From the NCBI GenBank assembly GCA_046155815.1, contig JBJXFY010000161.1:1-27113 (forward strand): DNA of 27,113 nucleotides. Direction: 5' to 3'. Position 1 is the first letter of the stretch; the number at the start of each line of letters is the position of its first letter. Origin of the DNA: JBJXFY01 sp046155815. GTDB taxonomy: Bacteria > Verrucomicrobiota > Verrucomicrobiia > Limisphaerales > CAIMTB01. The position numbers and the translations under genes were made by a program. This document shows positions 1 through 8,545 of this stretch, in pieces. The notes under the pieces are model-generated. The model saw only the letters and a list, made by a program, of their open reading frames with translations. It was not told the origin of the DNA and made no database searches.

Positions 1-3
1 GAA

Positions 4-141
4 TACCGGCCCAGTTTAGGAAGCGTGCGAAGGGCGGGCTTTCGGGCACGCTCCGGGGCGGCTTGGAAAGCCCGCCCTTCGGTCCCTTCGGACGGCCTGC
101 CAGCAAGCCGCGTCGCAGGCCGGCACCAAACTGAGCCAGTA
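4..141. repeat. Multi-stem inverted-repeat element
   Basis: Three nested stems can be paired by eye. The outer stem 4-17 pairs with 128-141 (12 of 14 positions). An inner perfect 16-bp stem pairs 28-43 with 66-81, and a second inner stem pairs 93-100 with 115-122. This gives a three-way-junction-like fold of about 138 nt. A competing 7-bp pairing (22-28 with 46-52) also exists. There is no T-run after the 16-bp stem, so a simple rho-independent terminator is not supported. It could be an intergenic palindromic repeat, a structured 3' end of an upstream gene, or a degraded mobile element. The base pairing is seen in the sequence; the role is unknown. Confidence 0.5.
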
Positions 142-186
142 CCGAGTGCGTGAGGGCTTGCCTAAGCAAGTCCTTCCCGGACCAAA

Positions 187-223
187 GTTTCCCCACGTTT
201 CCCCACAGTGAACTTGTGGAAAC
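187..223. repeat. Tandem GTTTCCCCAC repeat with inverted partial copy
   Basis: GTTTCCCCAC occurs twice back to back (187-196 and 197-206). GTGGAAAC follows at 216-223, matching the reverse complement of the 10-mer in 8 of 10 positions with two G lost. TTTCCCCACA and TTGTGGAAA thus form an inverted pair around GTGAAC. They resemble TTTTCCACA-type DnaA boxes or an operator. The position 150-180 bases upstream of priA suggests regulation, but this is a guess. Confidence 0.35.
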
Positions 224-370
224 CACTGTTTTCCCTTCCCAGGTCCATCTGTGCCTACCACACTCCGACAACACTTTAACGAAACGTCCCACAATTAGAA
301 CCCCTTTCGAGTCCCGGTAGGGTCGCCACTTCCCCCGCGGGCGTGTCGCCGGCAGCGTCCGGCCGACCGA

Positions 371-2794
371 ATGATCGCCCGCGTCCTCCTCGATCTCGCC
401 CTGCGCCGGGAGTTTGACTACCTGGTGCCGGAGGAGTTCCGCGACGTGATCGGCGTGGGCAGCCGGGTGAAGGTTCCTTTCGGCCGGCGCGACGTAATGG
501 GGAGCGTGGTGGACCTGCCGGCCGCGTCGCCGCACACAAACCTCCGCGCCCTCACCAAGGTCGTCGGCAAGCAGGCGCTCATCACGCCTCGCGTGCTCGA
601 CCTGGCGCGCTGGATTGCCGGCTACTATTGCTGCCCAGTCGAGACGGCGCTGAGGAGCGTGCTGCCCGATTCCGTGCGGCAGGAGGAGGAAGGCTGGCGC
701 GAGCGGCTGCACGTCCGCCTGCTGCCTTCCCAAGGCGCCCCGCCGAAGCTCACGCCCCGCCAGCAGGACATCCTGCGCGTGGTCGAGGAATGGCGTGAGC
801 TGCCCTTCCAGGAACTGCTCCGCCTTACCGGCGCGACGCCCGACACCGTCCGCCGGCTGGAGGACAAGGGCCTCATCGCCATCGCCGCCGAGGTGAGCGA
901 GCGCGATCCCTACGCGAACGAGGTCATCCTGCCCACGCAGCCGCTGGCGCTGAACGACGAGCAGGCCCGGGCGCTGGGGGAAATCACGCGGGCGCTGGAG
1001 GCCACCCACGCCACGCTGGCGCCCGCCTCCGGCGGACCGCCACCGGCGTCGCGCCGGCGGCACGAAGGCACAGGAACGGGCCAATCCTCCGCGACCACCG
1101 CGGGCGATCCGGCGTCCGCGGGCCCGGCCGAGGTTTCCGGTGATCGTCCGCTTCCCGCCCCGGCCGGCCCGCCGGTGGCGGGCGCTACAGCAGCGGGAGC
1201 AGGCACCACGTCATCCGCATCCATCTTCCTCCTCCACGGCGTCACCGGCTCGGGCAAGACGGAGGTGTATCTCCAGGCCATCGCGCACACGCTGGCGCAG
1301 GGGCGCGGCGCGATCGTGCTCGTGCCGGAGATCTCGCTTACGCCGCAGACGGTCGAGCGCTTCAAGGCCCGCTTCAGCTCCGGCCCGCTGCGCACGCTGG
1401 TCGCCGTGCTGCACAGCCATCTCTCGGCCGGCGAGCGGCATGACGAATGGCAGAAGGTCCGCCAGGGCCGGGCCCGGATCGTCATCGGCGCGCGCTCGGC
1501 CATCTTCGCCCCGGTCGAGCCGCTCGGGCTCATCATCGTGGACGAGGAGCACGAGCATTCCTACAAGCAGGAGGAGGCCCCGCGGTACCACGCGCGGGAC
1601 GTGTCCGTGATGCGCGGCCAGCGCGAGGGTGCGGTCGTCGTGCTGGGTTCAGCCACCCCCTCGATGGAGAGCTACCACAACGCGAAGCGTGGCAAGTACG
1701 TCCTCCTGGAGCTGCTCAAGCGCGTGGACGACCAGCGGATGCCCGTCGTCCGCGTCGTGGACCTGCGGATGGAATCGCGGAAGCAGAAGGGCCCGCCGGT
1801 CTTCTCCCAGCAGCTGAAGGACGCGATCCGGCTCCGCCTCGACCGCCGCGAGCAGACCATGCTCTTCCTCAACCGCCGCGGCTTTGCGACCTCCATGCTC
1901 TGCCCGCAGTGCGGCCACGTCGCCGGCTGCCCGAACTGCTCCGTCGCGCTCACCTACCACCGCCAGCGGCAGAAACTCTGCTGCCACATCTGCGGCCACG
2001 AGGAACCCGCACCCGTGAAATGCCCCGCACCGAAGTGCGGCAGCCCCGCCATCCGCTATTCCGGCCTGGGCACCGAGAAGGTCGAGGACACGCTGCGGAA
2101 GCTTTTCCCGAAGGCTGAAATCCGCCGCATGGACTCGGACACCCTGAAGCGGAAGGACGACTTCCGCCGCATCCTCGGCGACTTCCGTACGGGCAAGATC
2201 GACATCCTCGTCGGCACGCAGATGATCGCGAAGGGACTGCACTTTCCGAACGTGACGCTCGTGGGGATCGTGTACGCGGACCTCGGGCTGCACCTGCCGG
2301 ACTTCCGCGCCGGCGAGCGGACCTTCCAGCTGTTGACGCAGGTGGCCGGGCGCGCGGGCCGCGGCGACGTCGAGGGCGAGGTCTTCGTGCAGGCGTTCAC
2401 GCCGTTCCATCCGGCGATCCAGTACGCACGGCGGCATGACTTCACGGGCTTCTACGACCAGGAGATCGAGTTCCGCGAACAGTTGAAGTACCCGCCCGTC
2501 GCGCGCGTCGCGCTGCTGACGCTGAAGGGGCGCAATGAGGACAAGGTCAAGTTCACCGCCGAACACCTGCGGAAGGCGCTGGAACCGCTGGCGCAGGAAT
2601 TCCCCGACTTGATCCTCGCCGGCCCTGCTCCCGCGCCGCTGCTGCGCGCGGAGACCTACTACCGCCACCAGCTCATGCTCCGCGCCCGGCAGATGTCGCG
2701 CCTGAGCGCACGGCTCGCTGAGCTGCTGGGGAACTTCACGCCGCCGGAGGACGTGACGATGACAGTGGACGTGGACCCGGTGGACCTGATGTGA
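371..2794 (+). CDS. priA: Primosomal protein N' (PriA helicase)
   Basis: PriA is the 3'-to-5' superfamily 2 DNA helicase that recognises stalled forks and reloads the replisome. Visible parts in order are the N-terminal 3'-DNA-binding domain (about 1-105), a winged-helix-like segment (about 125-190), Walker A GVTGSGKT (290-297), the DEEH box (391-394), and the zinc-binding insert with eight cysteines (511, 514, 520, 523, 538, 541, 551, 556). The helicase C-terminal region includes GTQMIAKGLHFPNV and QVAGRAGR. The length, 807 aa, exceeds the usual 700-750 aa because residues about 212-283 are an extra Ala/Pro/Gly/Ser-rich stretch just before Walker A, with no resemblance to the family. The ATG at 371 gives the normal PriA N-terminus. 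The gene stands alone and converges with the DUF1501 gene 51 bases downstream. Confidence 0.97.
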   Translation: MIARVLLDLALRREFDYLVPEEFRDVIGVGSRVKVPFGRRDVMGSVVDLPAASPHTNLRALTKVVGKQALITPRVLDLARWIAGYYCCPVETALRSVLPDSVRQEEEGWRERLHVRLLPSQGAPPKLTPRQQDILRVVEEWRELPFQELLRLTGATPDTVRRLEDKGLIAIAAEVSERDPYANEVILPTQPLALNDEQARALGEITRALEATHATLAPASGGPPPASRRRHEGTGTGQSSATTAGDPASAGPAEVSGDRPLPAPAGPPVAGATAAGAGTTSSASIFLLHGVTGSGKTEVYLQAIAHTLAQGRGAIVLVPEISLTPQTVERFKARFSSGPLRTLVAVLHSHLSAGERHDEWQKVRQGRARIVIGARSAIFAPVEPLGLIIVDEEHEHSYKQEEAPRYHARDVSVMRGQREGAVVVLGSATPSMESYHNAKRGKYVLLELLKRVDDQRMPVVRVVDLRMESRKQKGPPVFSQQLKDAIRLRLDRREQTMLFLNRRGFATSMLCPQCGHVAGCPNCSVALTYHRQRQKLCCHICGHEEPAPVKCPAPKCGSPAIRYSGLGTEKVEDTLRKLFPKAEIRRMDSDTLKRKDDFRRILGDFRTGKIDILVGTQMIAKGLHFPNVTLVGIVYADLGLHLPDFRAGERTFQLLTQVAGRAGRGDVEGEVFVQAFTPFHPAIQYARRHDFTGFYDQEIEFREQLKYPPVARVALLTLKGRNEDKVKFTAEHLRKALEPLAQEFPDLILAGPAPAPLLRAETYYRHQLMLRARQMSRLSARLAELLGNFTPPEDVTMTVDVDPVDLM

Positions 2795-2845
2795 CGCGCG
2801 ACACCGGGAGCGCCGGCCTCCGGCCCGGCGAGCGGACCGGACCGC

Positions 2846-4297
2846 TCACGCCAGCACTTCCTTCACCAGCTTCCCGGCCACGTCGGTGAGCCGGAAGTCG
2901 CGGCCCTGGAAGCGGTACGTCAGCCGCTCGTGGTCCACGCCGAGGCAGTGAAGGATCGTGGCATGGAGGTCGTTGATGTGGACGCCGCCGCTGACGATGT
3001 TGTACGCGAAATCGTCGGTGACGCCGTGGGTCACGCCGCCCTTGATCCCGCCGCCGGCCATCCAGAGCGAGTAGCACCGCGGATGATGGTCGCGGCCGAA
3101 GTTGTCCTTCTTCAGCTCGCCCTGGCAGTAGGCCGTGCGGCCGAACTCGCCGCCCCACACGACGAGCGTGTCCTCGAGCAGGCCACGGCGCTTGAGATCT
3201 TGGAGCAGCGCGGCGCTGGCCTGGTCGGTGAGCTTGGCCTGGTGGCGGACGCCGTCGGGCAGGCCGCCGTGATGGTCCCAGTCGCGGTGGATGAGCTTCA
3301 CGAAGCGCACGCCGCGTTCGACCAGCCGGCGCGCGAGCAGGCAGTGGTTCGCGAACGACGCCTCGCCCGGCTTCGCGCCGTAGAGCTCAAGCGTGTCGGC
3401 GCCTTCCTTCGAGATGTCCATCAGTTCCGGAACGCTGGTCTGCATTCGGAACGCCATTTCGTAGGCCTGGATGCGCGTCTCGATCTCGGGGTCGCCCACG
3501 GCATCGAGCTGGAGGCGGTTGAGCGCCTGCACGTCGTCCAGCATCGCACGCCGGGCCAGTGAGCTGAGGCCGGGCGGGTTCGAAAAGAAGAGCACGGGGT
3601 CACCCGCGCCGCGGAACTGCACGCCCTGGTGTTTGCTCGGCAGGAACCCCGGCCCCCAGTACCGCGTCTGGAGCGACTGCCCGCCCTTGCCTGACAGCAG
3701 CACGATGAACGCGGGCAGATCCTGGTTCTCGCTGCCCAGCCCATAGCTGGCCCACGCGCCGAGCGTCGGCCGGCCCGGCTGCTGGTGGCCGGTGAAGAGG
3801 TAGGTGACCGCCGGGTCGTGGTTGATGGGGTCGGTGTGGACGGCGCGCAGCAGGCAGATGTCGTCCACGACCTTGGCGAGGTGCGGCAGGGCGTCGGAAA
3901 TCTCCATGCCGCAGGAGCCGTGCTTCTGGAAGTCGAAGGCCGAGCCGACGCAGAACAGGTTCTTCTGCCCGCTGGTCATGCCGGTGATGCGCTGGCCCAT
4001 CCGGACCGAGTCAGGCAGCTCCACGCCGGTCATCTCGCGGAGCTTCGGCTTGGGGTCGAAGAGATCGATGTGCGAGGGCGCGCCGGACTGGAAAAGGTAG
4101 ATGACGCGCTTCGCCTTGGGGGCGAAGTGGAGCGGGTTCAGCGCGCCCAGTGAGGCCGGGCCGGCCGCCGCGGCGGGCGCGGCGAAGAGCCGCTCGTCTA
4201 GCAGCGACGCCAGCGCCATCGTGCCGAGGCCGAGGCCCGAGCGGCGGAAGAAGGCGCGGCGGGTGAGGGCGGCCTGGATTTCGGGGGCGAGGAGCAT
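2846..4297 (-). CDS. DUF1501 protein with Tat signal
   Basis: This is a 483-aa DUF1501 family protein, a sulfatase/phosphatase-fold-related group abundant in Planctomycetes and Verrucomicrobiota with no settled biochemical function. The N-terminus carries a twin-arginine type signal, RRAFFRR at 13-19 followed by a hydrophobic stretch and AAPAAAA near 39-45, so export as a folded protein is likely. Family hallmarks near the C-terminus are GGEFGRT, the GRDHHP motif, AGGGIKGG, and the ending YRFQGRDFRLTDV. It starts 30 bases after the stop of the upstream PSD1 cytochrome gene, so the two are probably co-transcribed. That pairing is one of the commonest gene neighbourhoods in these phyla and is usually linked, by context only, to polysaccharide use. 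Convergent with priA. Confidence 0.93.
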   Translation of the reverse strand: MLLAPEIQAALTRRAFFRRSGLGLGTMALASLLDERLFAAPAAAAGPASLGALNPLHFAPKAKRVIYLFQSGAPSHIDLFDPKPKLREMTGVELPDSVRMGQRITGMTSGQKNLFCVGSAFDFQKHGSCGMEISDALPHLAKVVDDICLLRAVHTDPINHDPAVTYLFTGHQQPGRPTLGAWASYGLGSENQDLPAFIVLLSGKGGQSLQTRYWGPGFLPSKHQGVQFRGAGDPVLFFSNPPGLSSLARRAMLDDVQALNRLQLDAVGDPEIETRIQAYEMAFRMQTSVPELMDISKEGADTLELYGAKPGEASFANHCLLARRLVERGVRFVKLIHRDWDHHGGLPDGVRHQAKLTDQASAALLQDLKRRGLLEDTLVVWGGEFGRTAYCQGELKKDNFGRDHHPRCYSLWMAGGGIKGGVTHGVTDDFAYNIVSGGVHINDLHATILHCLGVDHERLTYRFQGRDFRLTDVAGKLVKEVLA

Positions 4298-4327
4298 GGC
4301 GTCAGGTGGGCTGGTGTCGGGCGACGG

Positions 4328-7300
4328 CTATCCCTTGGTGATGGTCTCGTCGAGGTTGAGCAGGGTGTTTGCGAGCACCGTCCATGCGGCCAGTTCGACA
4401 ATGTCCACGTCCACCGGCGGCCTTGAGCTGCCGACGTGGACGAGCTGGTTGGCGGCCGTGCGGTCGGCCGCGAAGCGTTCCAGCTCGCGGGCCACGGCGG
4501 CGGCAAGCCGCGCGCGCTCCGCATCCGCGGGCCGGCGCGACAACGCGACGCGAAAGGCGTAGTCCAGCCGGCCGTCCACCGAAGCGCCGCCCTGCTTCAG
4601 GATGCGGTGGGCGAAGGCCCGCGCGGCTTCCACGTACACGGGGTCGTTCAGGAGGTTCAGCGCCTGCAGCGGCGTGTTCGTGCGCGGGCGGCGGACGATG
4701 CAGGTCTCGCGTGTCGGCGCGTCGAAGACGGTGAAGGACGAGTAGGGAATGGAACGCCGCCAGTAAGTGTACAGACCGCGGCGGTAGTTCTCGTCGCCCG
4801 CGCTCTGCACGTAGTCCGGCGTGCCCTCGAACGCCACCTGACCCCACAGGCCGGGCGGCTGGTAGGGGAAGACGCTCGGCCCGCCGACCTTCGGGTTGAG
4901 CAGGCCGCTTGCGGTCATCGCGATGTCGCGCACGCCCTCGGCTTCCACGCGGTGGCGCGGGCCGCGCGCGAGCAGGCGATTCTCCGGATCCTTCTCCAGC
5001 AGCTCCAGCGTGACCCGTGAGTCCTGCCGGTACGTGTGAGACGTGACGATGAGCCGCTGCATGTCCTTGATGTCCCAACCGTTGCGGACAAACTCACTCG
5101 CCAGCCAGTCCAGCAGCTCCGGGTGGCTGGGCCACTCACCCTGAGCACCGAACTCCTCGGCCGTCTTCACCAGCCCGGTGCCGAAATACTTCTGCCAATA
5201 CTGGTTCACGACCACGCGCGCGGTGAGCGGATTGGACGGGTCGAGCAGCCACTTCGCGAGGCCAAGGCGGTTGGCCGGCCAGTCCCCGCGCCACTCGAAC
5301 AACTTCTCCGGCACGCCCGGAGTTACGGCCTCGCCGGGATTGTGGTACTCGCCGCGGACGAGGACGTGCGTCGGCCGCGGCTTCTCGAGGTCGCGCATGA
5401 CCATCGCGGTGGGAAAGCTCTTCTCGTGGGCCTCGCGCTCCCTGCGCTTGTCGGCCAGCAGCTTCGTCGTCTGCTGCACCTCGCCGACGTGGCGCTGGCG
5501 GTAAACCTTCCGCAGATCCGCACGCTGCGCGTCATCGGGCGCAGCGGCGGCGAGCGTGGCGCGCGTTGCTTCCGGCAAATCGAGGAACTCGCCCAGCGTC
5601 TCCGAGCCGCGCGCCGCGATGCGGAAACGGCCGGGCAACGCGCGGTCTTCGCGCGTGTCGAAGTGTAGCCGGACGCGCAGCTCCGTGCCGCCGGCGAAAC
5701 CGAAGGCCTCATGGCCGCGCAGCCACAGCGTGCCGGCCGCGGCGTTCGTGCCCGGCGACCAGCCGGTGTCCGGCTTGCTCTCGAGCACGGCCTTCGAATC
5801 GGTGCCGGGGCCGGTGCGGTCCGCCCCGGCGGCGGCGAGGTCGAGCGCCACGTCGGTCAACGCGCCCGGCTTAAGCCGGAAGTAGAAGCCGCTGCCGCCC
5901 GCGCCGTTGCTCACCTTGAGCAGCAGCCGGTTTTCGCCCGGCCGCAACCAGAGGCGGGCTTTATCCTGATCAGCCGCGGCGGGCCGGTCGGTCTTGTTTG
6001 CATGGATGCGCCGGCCGTTGAGCCAAACCTGTAAGCCGTCGTCGCTGCCCAGCGACGCCTCGACAACCTGCGGCGCGGCGGAAGTGATCGTGCGCGCGAG
6101 GTAGGTCGCCGCGGTGGCCGGCTGGTCGAGCGGAATGACCTCGCCGTCGGCCCAGTTCGTCTGCGCCGTCCAGCGGAGCTTGCCGTCGAGAAAGGTGGCC
6201 GCGAGGTCCACGCCGTTCTCCGGGCCGAAGACCTTGTCGAAGGCCTCGCCGGGATTGCCCGCCGGGAACGGGCCAATGCTGTGCCAGCCACCGAGTTCCG
6301 GTGCCGTGATCGCGGAGGAAGCCGCGGCCGGGTCCACGGCGCGCGCGCTGGCCTCGACCTGCGTCAGCAGGAATGCACGACCCGCCGGCACGGCGTCGCC
6401 GGGCATTTCGAGGCGCAGGCTGTTCAGCCCGGCGGCGTCGGTGCGCAGCGTCACCTCGTAGGCCGCCACGCCGTCGACCGCAGCGCCGAAGCCGATGAAA
6501 CCGTCGTCGCGCTGCGCGAGTTCGCCGCCGGTCGTGACGCGCGCGGCGGCGAACTTCAGGTCGGCCCAGCCGCCGACGCTGCCTTCGCGGTGGCGGGTTT
6601 CCCAGGCCTGCTGGGCGGCGTCCCATTCGGCGCGGGGGCTTCCGAGCGCGAATTTCTCCGCCGCCTCCAGCGCCGCCGCCTCGCGACCGAGCTGCGCCAG
6701 CTTCTCGCGCTGCTCCGGCGTCTCAAGCGTGAGGCGCGGGGCGGCGTTGAGCTCCTCGGCATCGAGGCCGTTTTCCGCGACCTGGTTGAAGAAGCCGTAG
6801 AAGCGGTAGAACTCGCGCTGTGAGATCGGGTCGTACTTGTGGTCGTGGCACTCCGCGCACGCGAGCGACGTGCCCAGCCAGACGCGGGCCGTGGTGTCCA
6901 CGCGGCCGACGGCATACTTCACCAGGTATTCCTCGGGCAGCGCGCCGCCCTCGCTGGTGGTCATCTCGTTCCGGTGAAACCCGGTGGCCACGAGCTGGTC
7001 GCGCGTCGGGTTCGGCAGGAGGTCGCCGGCGAGCTGCTCGGTGGTGAAGGTGTCGAAGGGAACGTTGTCGTTGAACGCCTTGATGACCCAGTCGCGCCAG
7101 CGCCACAGGTCGCGGTGGCGGTCGTGGTGGTAGCCCTGCGTCTCGCCATAGCGCGCGAGGTCCAGCCAGAACTGCGCCATGCGCTCGCCGTAGTGCGGCG
7201 AGGCCAGCAGACGGTCCACGGCCTTCTCGTAGGCCTTCGGGTCGGAATCGTTCAGGAAGGCGTCCAGTTCCTCGACCGTCGGCGGCAGGCCGGTGAGGTC

Positions 7301-7858
7301 GAGCGACGCGCGGCGGAGCAGCTTCTCCTTCGGCGCCTCAGGCGAGGGCTTCAGGCCGGCGGCCTCCAGACGGGCCTGCACGAAGGCGTCTATGGCATTC
7401 TGAATTGGCGACGGTGCATTTGGAATCTCCGGTGGCTCGGGCCGCTGCGGCGCGAGGTAGGCCCAGTGGCCCTCGTACTTCGCGCCCTCGGCGATCCAAC
7501 GGCGGAGCAGCTCGATCTGCTCCGCCTTCAGGGGCTTCTTCAGCTCCGGCGGCGGCATCACTTCGTCCGGGTCCGACGACAGGACGCGTGCGACCAGCTC
7601 GCTGGCATCCGGCTGAGCAGTGACCAAGGCGGGCTTCCCGGACTTGGCCGGCTTGAGCGCCTCCTCAGCCAGGTCGAGGCGGAGGCCGGCCTTGCGAGTC
7701 TTCTCGTCCGGGCCATGGCAGGCGAAGCAGTGGTCGGATAGGATCGGCCTGATGTCGCGGTTGAAGGAGACAGGCGCGGCGGCACGCGCACCGGAGAGCC
7801 AAAGCCCCGCCGTCAGGGCGAGGAGGCCCGGCCAGGGGTTCCGGATCGTGCGGCGCAT
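4328..7858 (-). CDS. Secreted cytochrome-type PSD1 (DUF1549/DUF1553) protein
   Basis: This is an 1176-aa exported protein. A signal peptide (about 1-27) is followed by a cytochrome-like PSCyt1 domain with heme motif CFACH (44-48) and a possible Met ligand in EVMPPP (Met101). The PSCyt2/DUF1549 domain (about 155-365) ends with a second CxxCH, CAECH (334-338). The C-terminal PSD1/DUF1553 domain covers about 860-1140. Between them is an insert of about 340 residues (425-765). It looks like two beta-sandwich modules, the second with WHSIGPFP at 525-532 and SDDGLQVWLNGR at 605-616, as in PA14/carbohydrate-binding-like domains. The ATG at 7858 is chosen because it gives the signal peptide. The same frame stays open to 8503, but that extension runs through an inverted-repeat region and reads as noise. 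It leads an operon with the DUF1501 gene. Electron transfer linked to polymer breakdown is an inference. Confidence 0.92.
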   Translation of the reverse strand: MRRTIRNPWPGLLALTAGLWLSGARAAAPVSFNRDIRPILSDHCFACHGPDEKTRKAGLRLDLAEEALKPAKSGKPALVTAQPDASELVARVLSSDPDEVMPPPELKKPLKAEQIELLRRWIAEGAKYEGHWAYLAPQRPEPPEIPNAPSPIQNAIDAFVQARLEAAGLKPSPEAPKEKLLRRASLDLTGLPPTVEELDAFLNDSDPKAYEKAVDRLLASPHYGERMAQFWLDLARYGETQGYHHDRHRDLWRWRDWVIKAFNDNVPFDTFTTEQLAGDLLPNPTRDQLVATGFHRNEMTTSEGGALPEEYLVKYAVGRVDTTARVWLGTSLACAECHDHKYDPISQREFYRFYGFFNQVAENGLDAEELNAAPRLTLETPEQREKLAQLGREAAALEAAEKFALGSPRAEWDAAQQAWETRHREGSVGGWADLKFAAARVTTGGELAQRDDGFIGFGAAVDGVAAYEVTLRTDAAGLNSLRLEMPGDAVPAGRAFLLTQVEASARAVDPAAASSAITAPELGGWHSIGPFPAGNPGEAFDKVFGPENGVDLAATFLDGKLRWTAQTNWADGEVIPLDQPATAATYLARTITSAAPQVVEASLGSDDGLQVWLNGRRIHANKTDRPAAADQDKARLWLRPGENRLLLKVSNGAGGSGFYFRLKPGALTDVALDLAAAGADRTGPGTDSKAVLESKPDTGWSPGTNAAAGTLWLRGHEAFGFAGGTELRVRLHFDTREDRALPGRFRIAARGSETLGEFLDLPEATRATLAAAAPDDAQRADLRKVYRQRHVGEVQQTTKLLADKRREREAHEKSFPTAMVMRDLEKPRPTHVLVRGEYHNPGEAVTPGVPEKLFEWRGDWPANRLGLAKWLLDPSNPLTARVVVNQYWQKYFGTGLVKTAEEFGAQGEWPSHPELLDWLASEFVRNGWDIKDMQRLIVTSHTYRQDSRVTLELLEKDPENRLLARGPRHRVEAEGVRDIAMTASGLLNPKVGGPSVFPYQPPGLWGQVAFEGTPDYVQSAGDENYRRGLYTYWRRSIPYSSFTVFDAPTRETCIVRRPRTNTPLQALNLLNDPVYVEAARAFAHRILKQGGASVDGRLDYAFRVALSRRPADAERARLAAAVARELERFAADRTAANQLVHVGSSRPPVDVDIVELAAWTVLANTLLNLDETITKG

Positions 7859-8003
7859 GGCGAGATGGCTGACGCTCCGGAGACTGGCGCATTCACCATC
7901 GCCCGGCAAACTCCAAAAGGGTTCGCCTCCAGGGATGCCCGTCAGGTCGCGGCAGCCGGTCCATTGCGGCAGGGCGACATGGCCGCCGCCGTAGGGTGTG
8001 GCG

Positions 8004-8152
8004 GGCGGAGTGAGTCCCGAGTTTGCCCGCCTTGGAGGCTCGCGGCAGTCCGCGCACTCACAAGGGCCGTCCGGGGGACTTCCCAAGGAAGTCACCTCCG
8101 GACGGCCGGGAGTGAGTGCCGTTCGAAACGGGTCAATGCCGCTGACTCCGCC
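8004..8152. repeat. Long nested inverted repeat with strong central hairpin
   Basis: The outer stem pairs 8004-8011 (GGCGGAGT) with 8145-8152 (ACTCCGCC). The middle stem pairs 8054-8061 (GCACTCAC) with 8112-8119 (GTGAGTGC). The centre is a near-perfect hairpin from 8065 to 8107: 10 bp (8065-8074 with 8098-8107), then GACTTCC (8077-8083) with GGAAGTC (8087-8093) closing on a CAA loop, with only small bulges. There is no T-run. This looks like an intergenic palindromic repeat or MITE-like element rather than a terminator. Function unknown. Confidence 0.55.
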
Positions 8153-8285
8153 GCCGGGCCCAAGCCCGGCCTGCCACCATCCCGAGGCTGATCCCGCCCC
8201 AAATCCCGCCACCCTCGGACGCGCCGACGACAGTGTCGTAGGACAGGCTGAGATCTCTGCAAACCCGCTTGAAATGGGTGAGGGG

Positions 8286-8293
8286 AAGGAGGT
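8286..8293 (+). promoter_or_regulatory. Strong ribosome binding site of the transposase remnant
   Basis: AAGGAGGT ends 9 bases before the ATG at 8303. It is the best Shine-Dalgarno match noticed in the window and supports 8303 as the original transposase start. The gene it serves is now broken. Confidence 0.7.
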
Positions 8294-8302
8294 CAGAAGG
8301 AC

Positions 8303-8545
8303 ATGCAGGCCACGACCAACGCCCAGCTTGGACTTTTGGACAGCCTGAGGCCCGCCCCGCTGGCGAATGATTTTCTGGAGCGGCTCGACACGGCCGTGGG
8401 CTGGCGGCCGCTCGAGCGGGCGCTGCGGGCGATGTACCCGGCGACGACGGGCCGGCCGCCGTGCGCGCCGCGGGCGCTCTTCAAGATGAGCCTTTTGCAG
8501 CACGGCTACGGCCTGTCCGACCCGCAGTGCGAGGAGCTGGTGGCG
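8303..8545 (+). pseudogene. IS5-family transposase, N-terminal fragment
   Basis: The first 81 residues match the N-terminus of IS5-type transposases, with segments LFKMSLLQHGYGLSDPQ (59-75) and CEELVA (76-81). The normal continuation (FRRF, then PDxTTxxRFR) and the whole DDE catalytic part are absent. The open frame runs on to 9124, but residues after about 81 are Arg/Pro-rich noise. The break falls near 8545, after which the DNA has a different character. The ribosome binding site is intact, so a short peptide could still be made, but it could not transpose anything. No terminal inverted repeats were identified. The family call rests on remembered motif similarity. Confidence 0.75.

Larger units (their letters stand above)
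1..370. other. Intergenic region upstream of priA
   Basis: No convincing gene is seen on either strand. The first 145 bases form a multi-stem inverted repeat (listed separately). The part from about 180 to 300 is visibly richer in A+T than the rest of the window. It contains a tandem 10-mer and an inverted partial copy (listed separately). The priA promoter must lie here or further upstream, but I see no strong -35/-10 pair. The best stretch is around 265-295 (ACAACA, then ACAATT after 17 bases), which is weak. Confidence 0.6.
7859..8302. other. Divergent intergenic region
   Basis: This stretch separates the PSD1 gene (minus strand) from the transposase remnant (plus strand). All long open frames across it lack recognisable protein features. 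It contains a large nested inverted repeat (8004-8152), a small 13-nt palindrome ACGACAGTGTCGT at 8227-8239, and the transposase ribosome binding site. The promoter of the PSD1-DUF1501 unit should lie here, but I cannot point to convincing -35/-10 boxes. Confidence 0.6.

Noticed and set aside
1..370. Replication origin
   Set aside because: Too few DnaA-like boxes, no long A+T-rich unwinding segment, and no dnaA or dnaN nearby.
2795..2847. Bidirectional terminator between priA and the DUF1501 gene
   Set aside because: Only short GC stems (GAGCGG 2830-2835 with CCGCTC 2842-2847) and no T-run on either strand.
7859..8503. N-terminal extension of the PSD1 reading frame (215 extra codons)
   Set aside because: It crosses a long inverted repeat and the transposase start, has no protein-like features, and hides a good signal peptide beginning at 7858.
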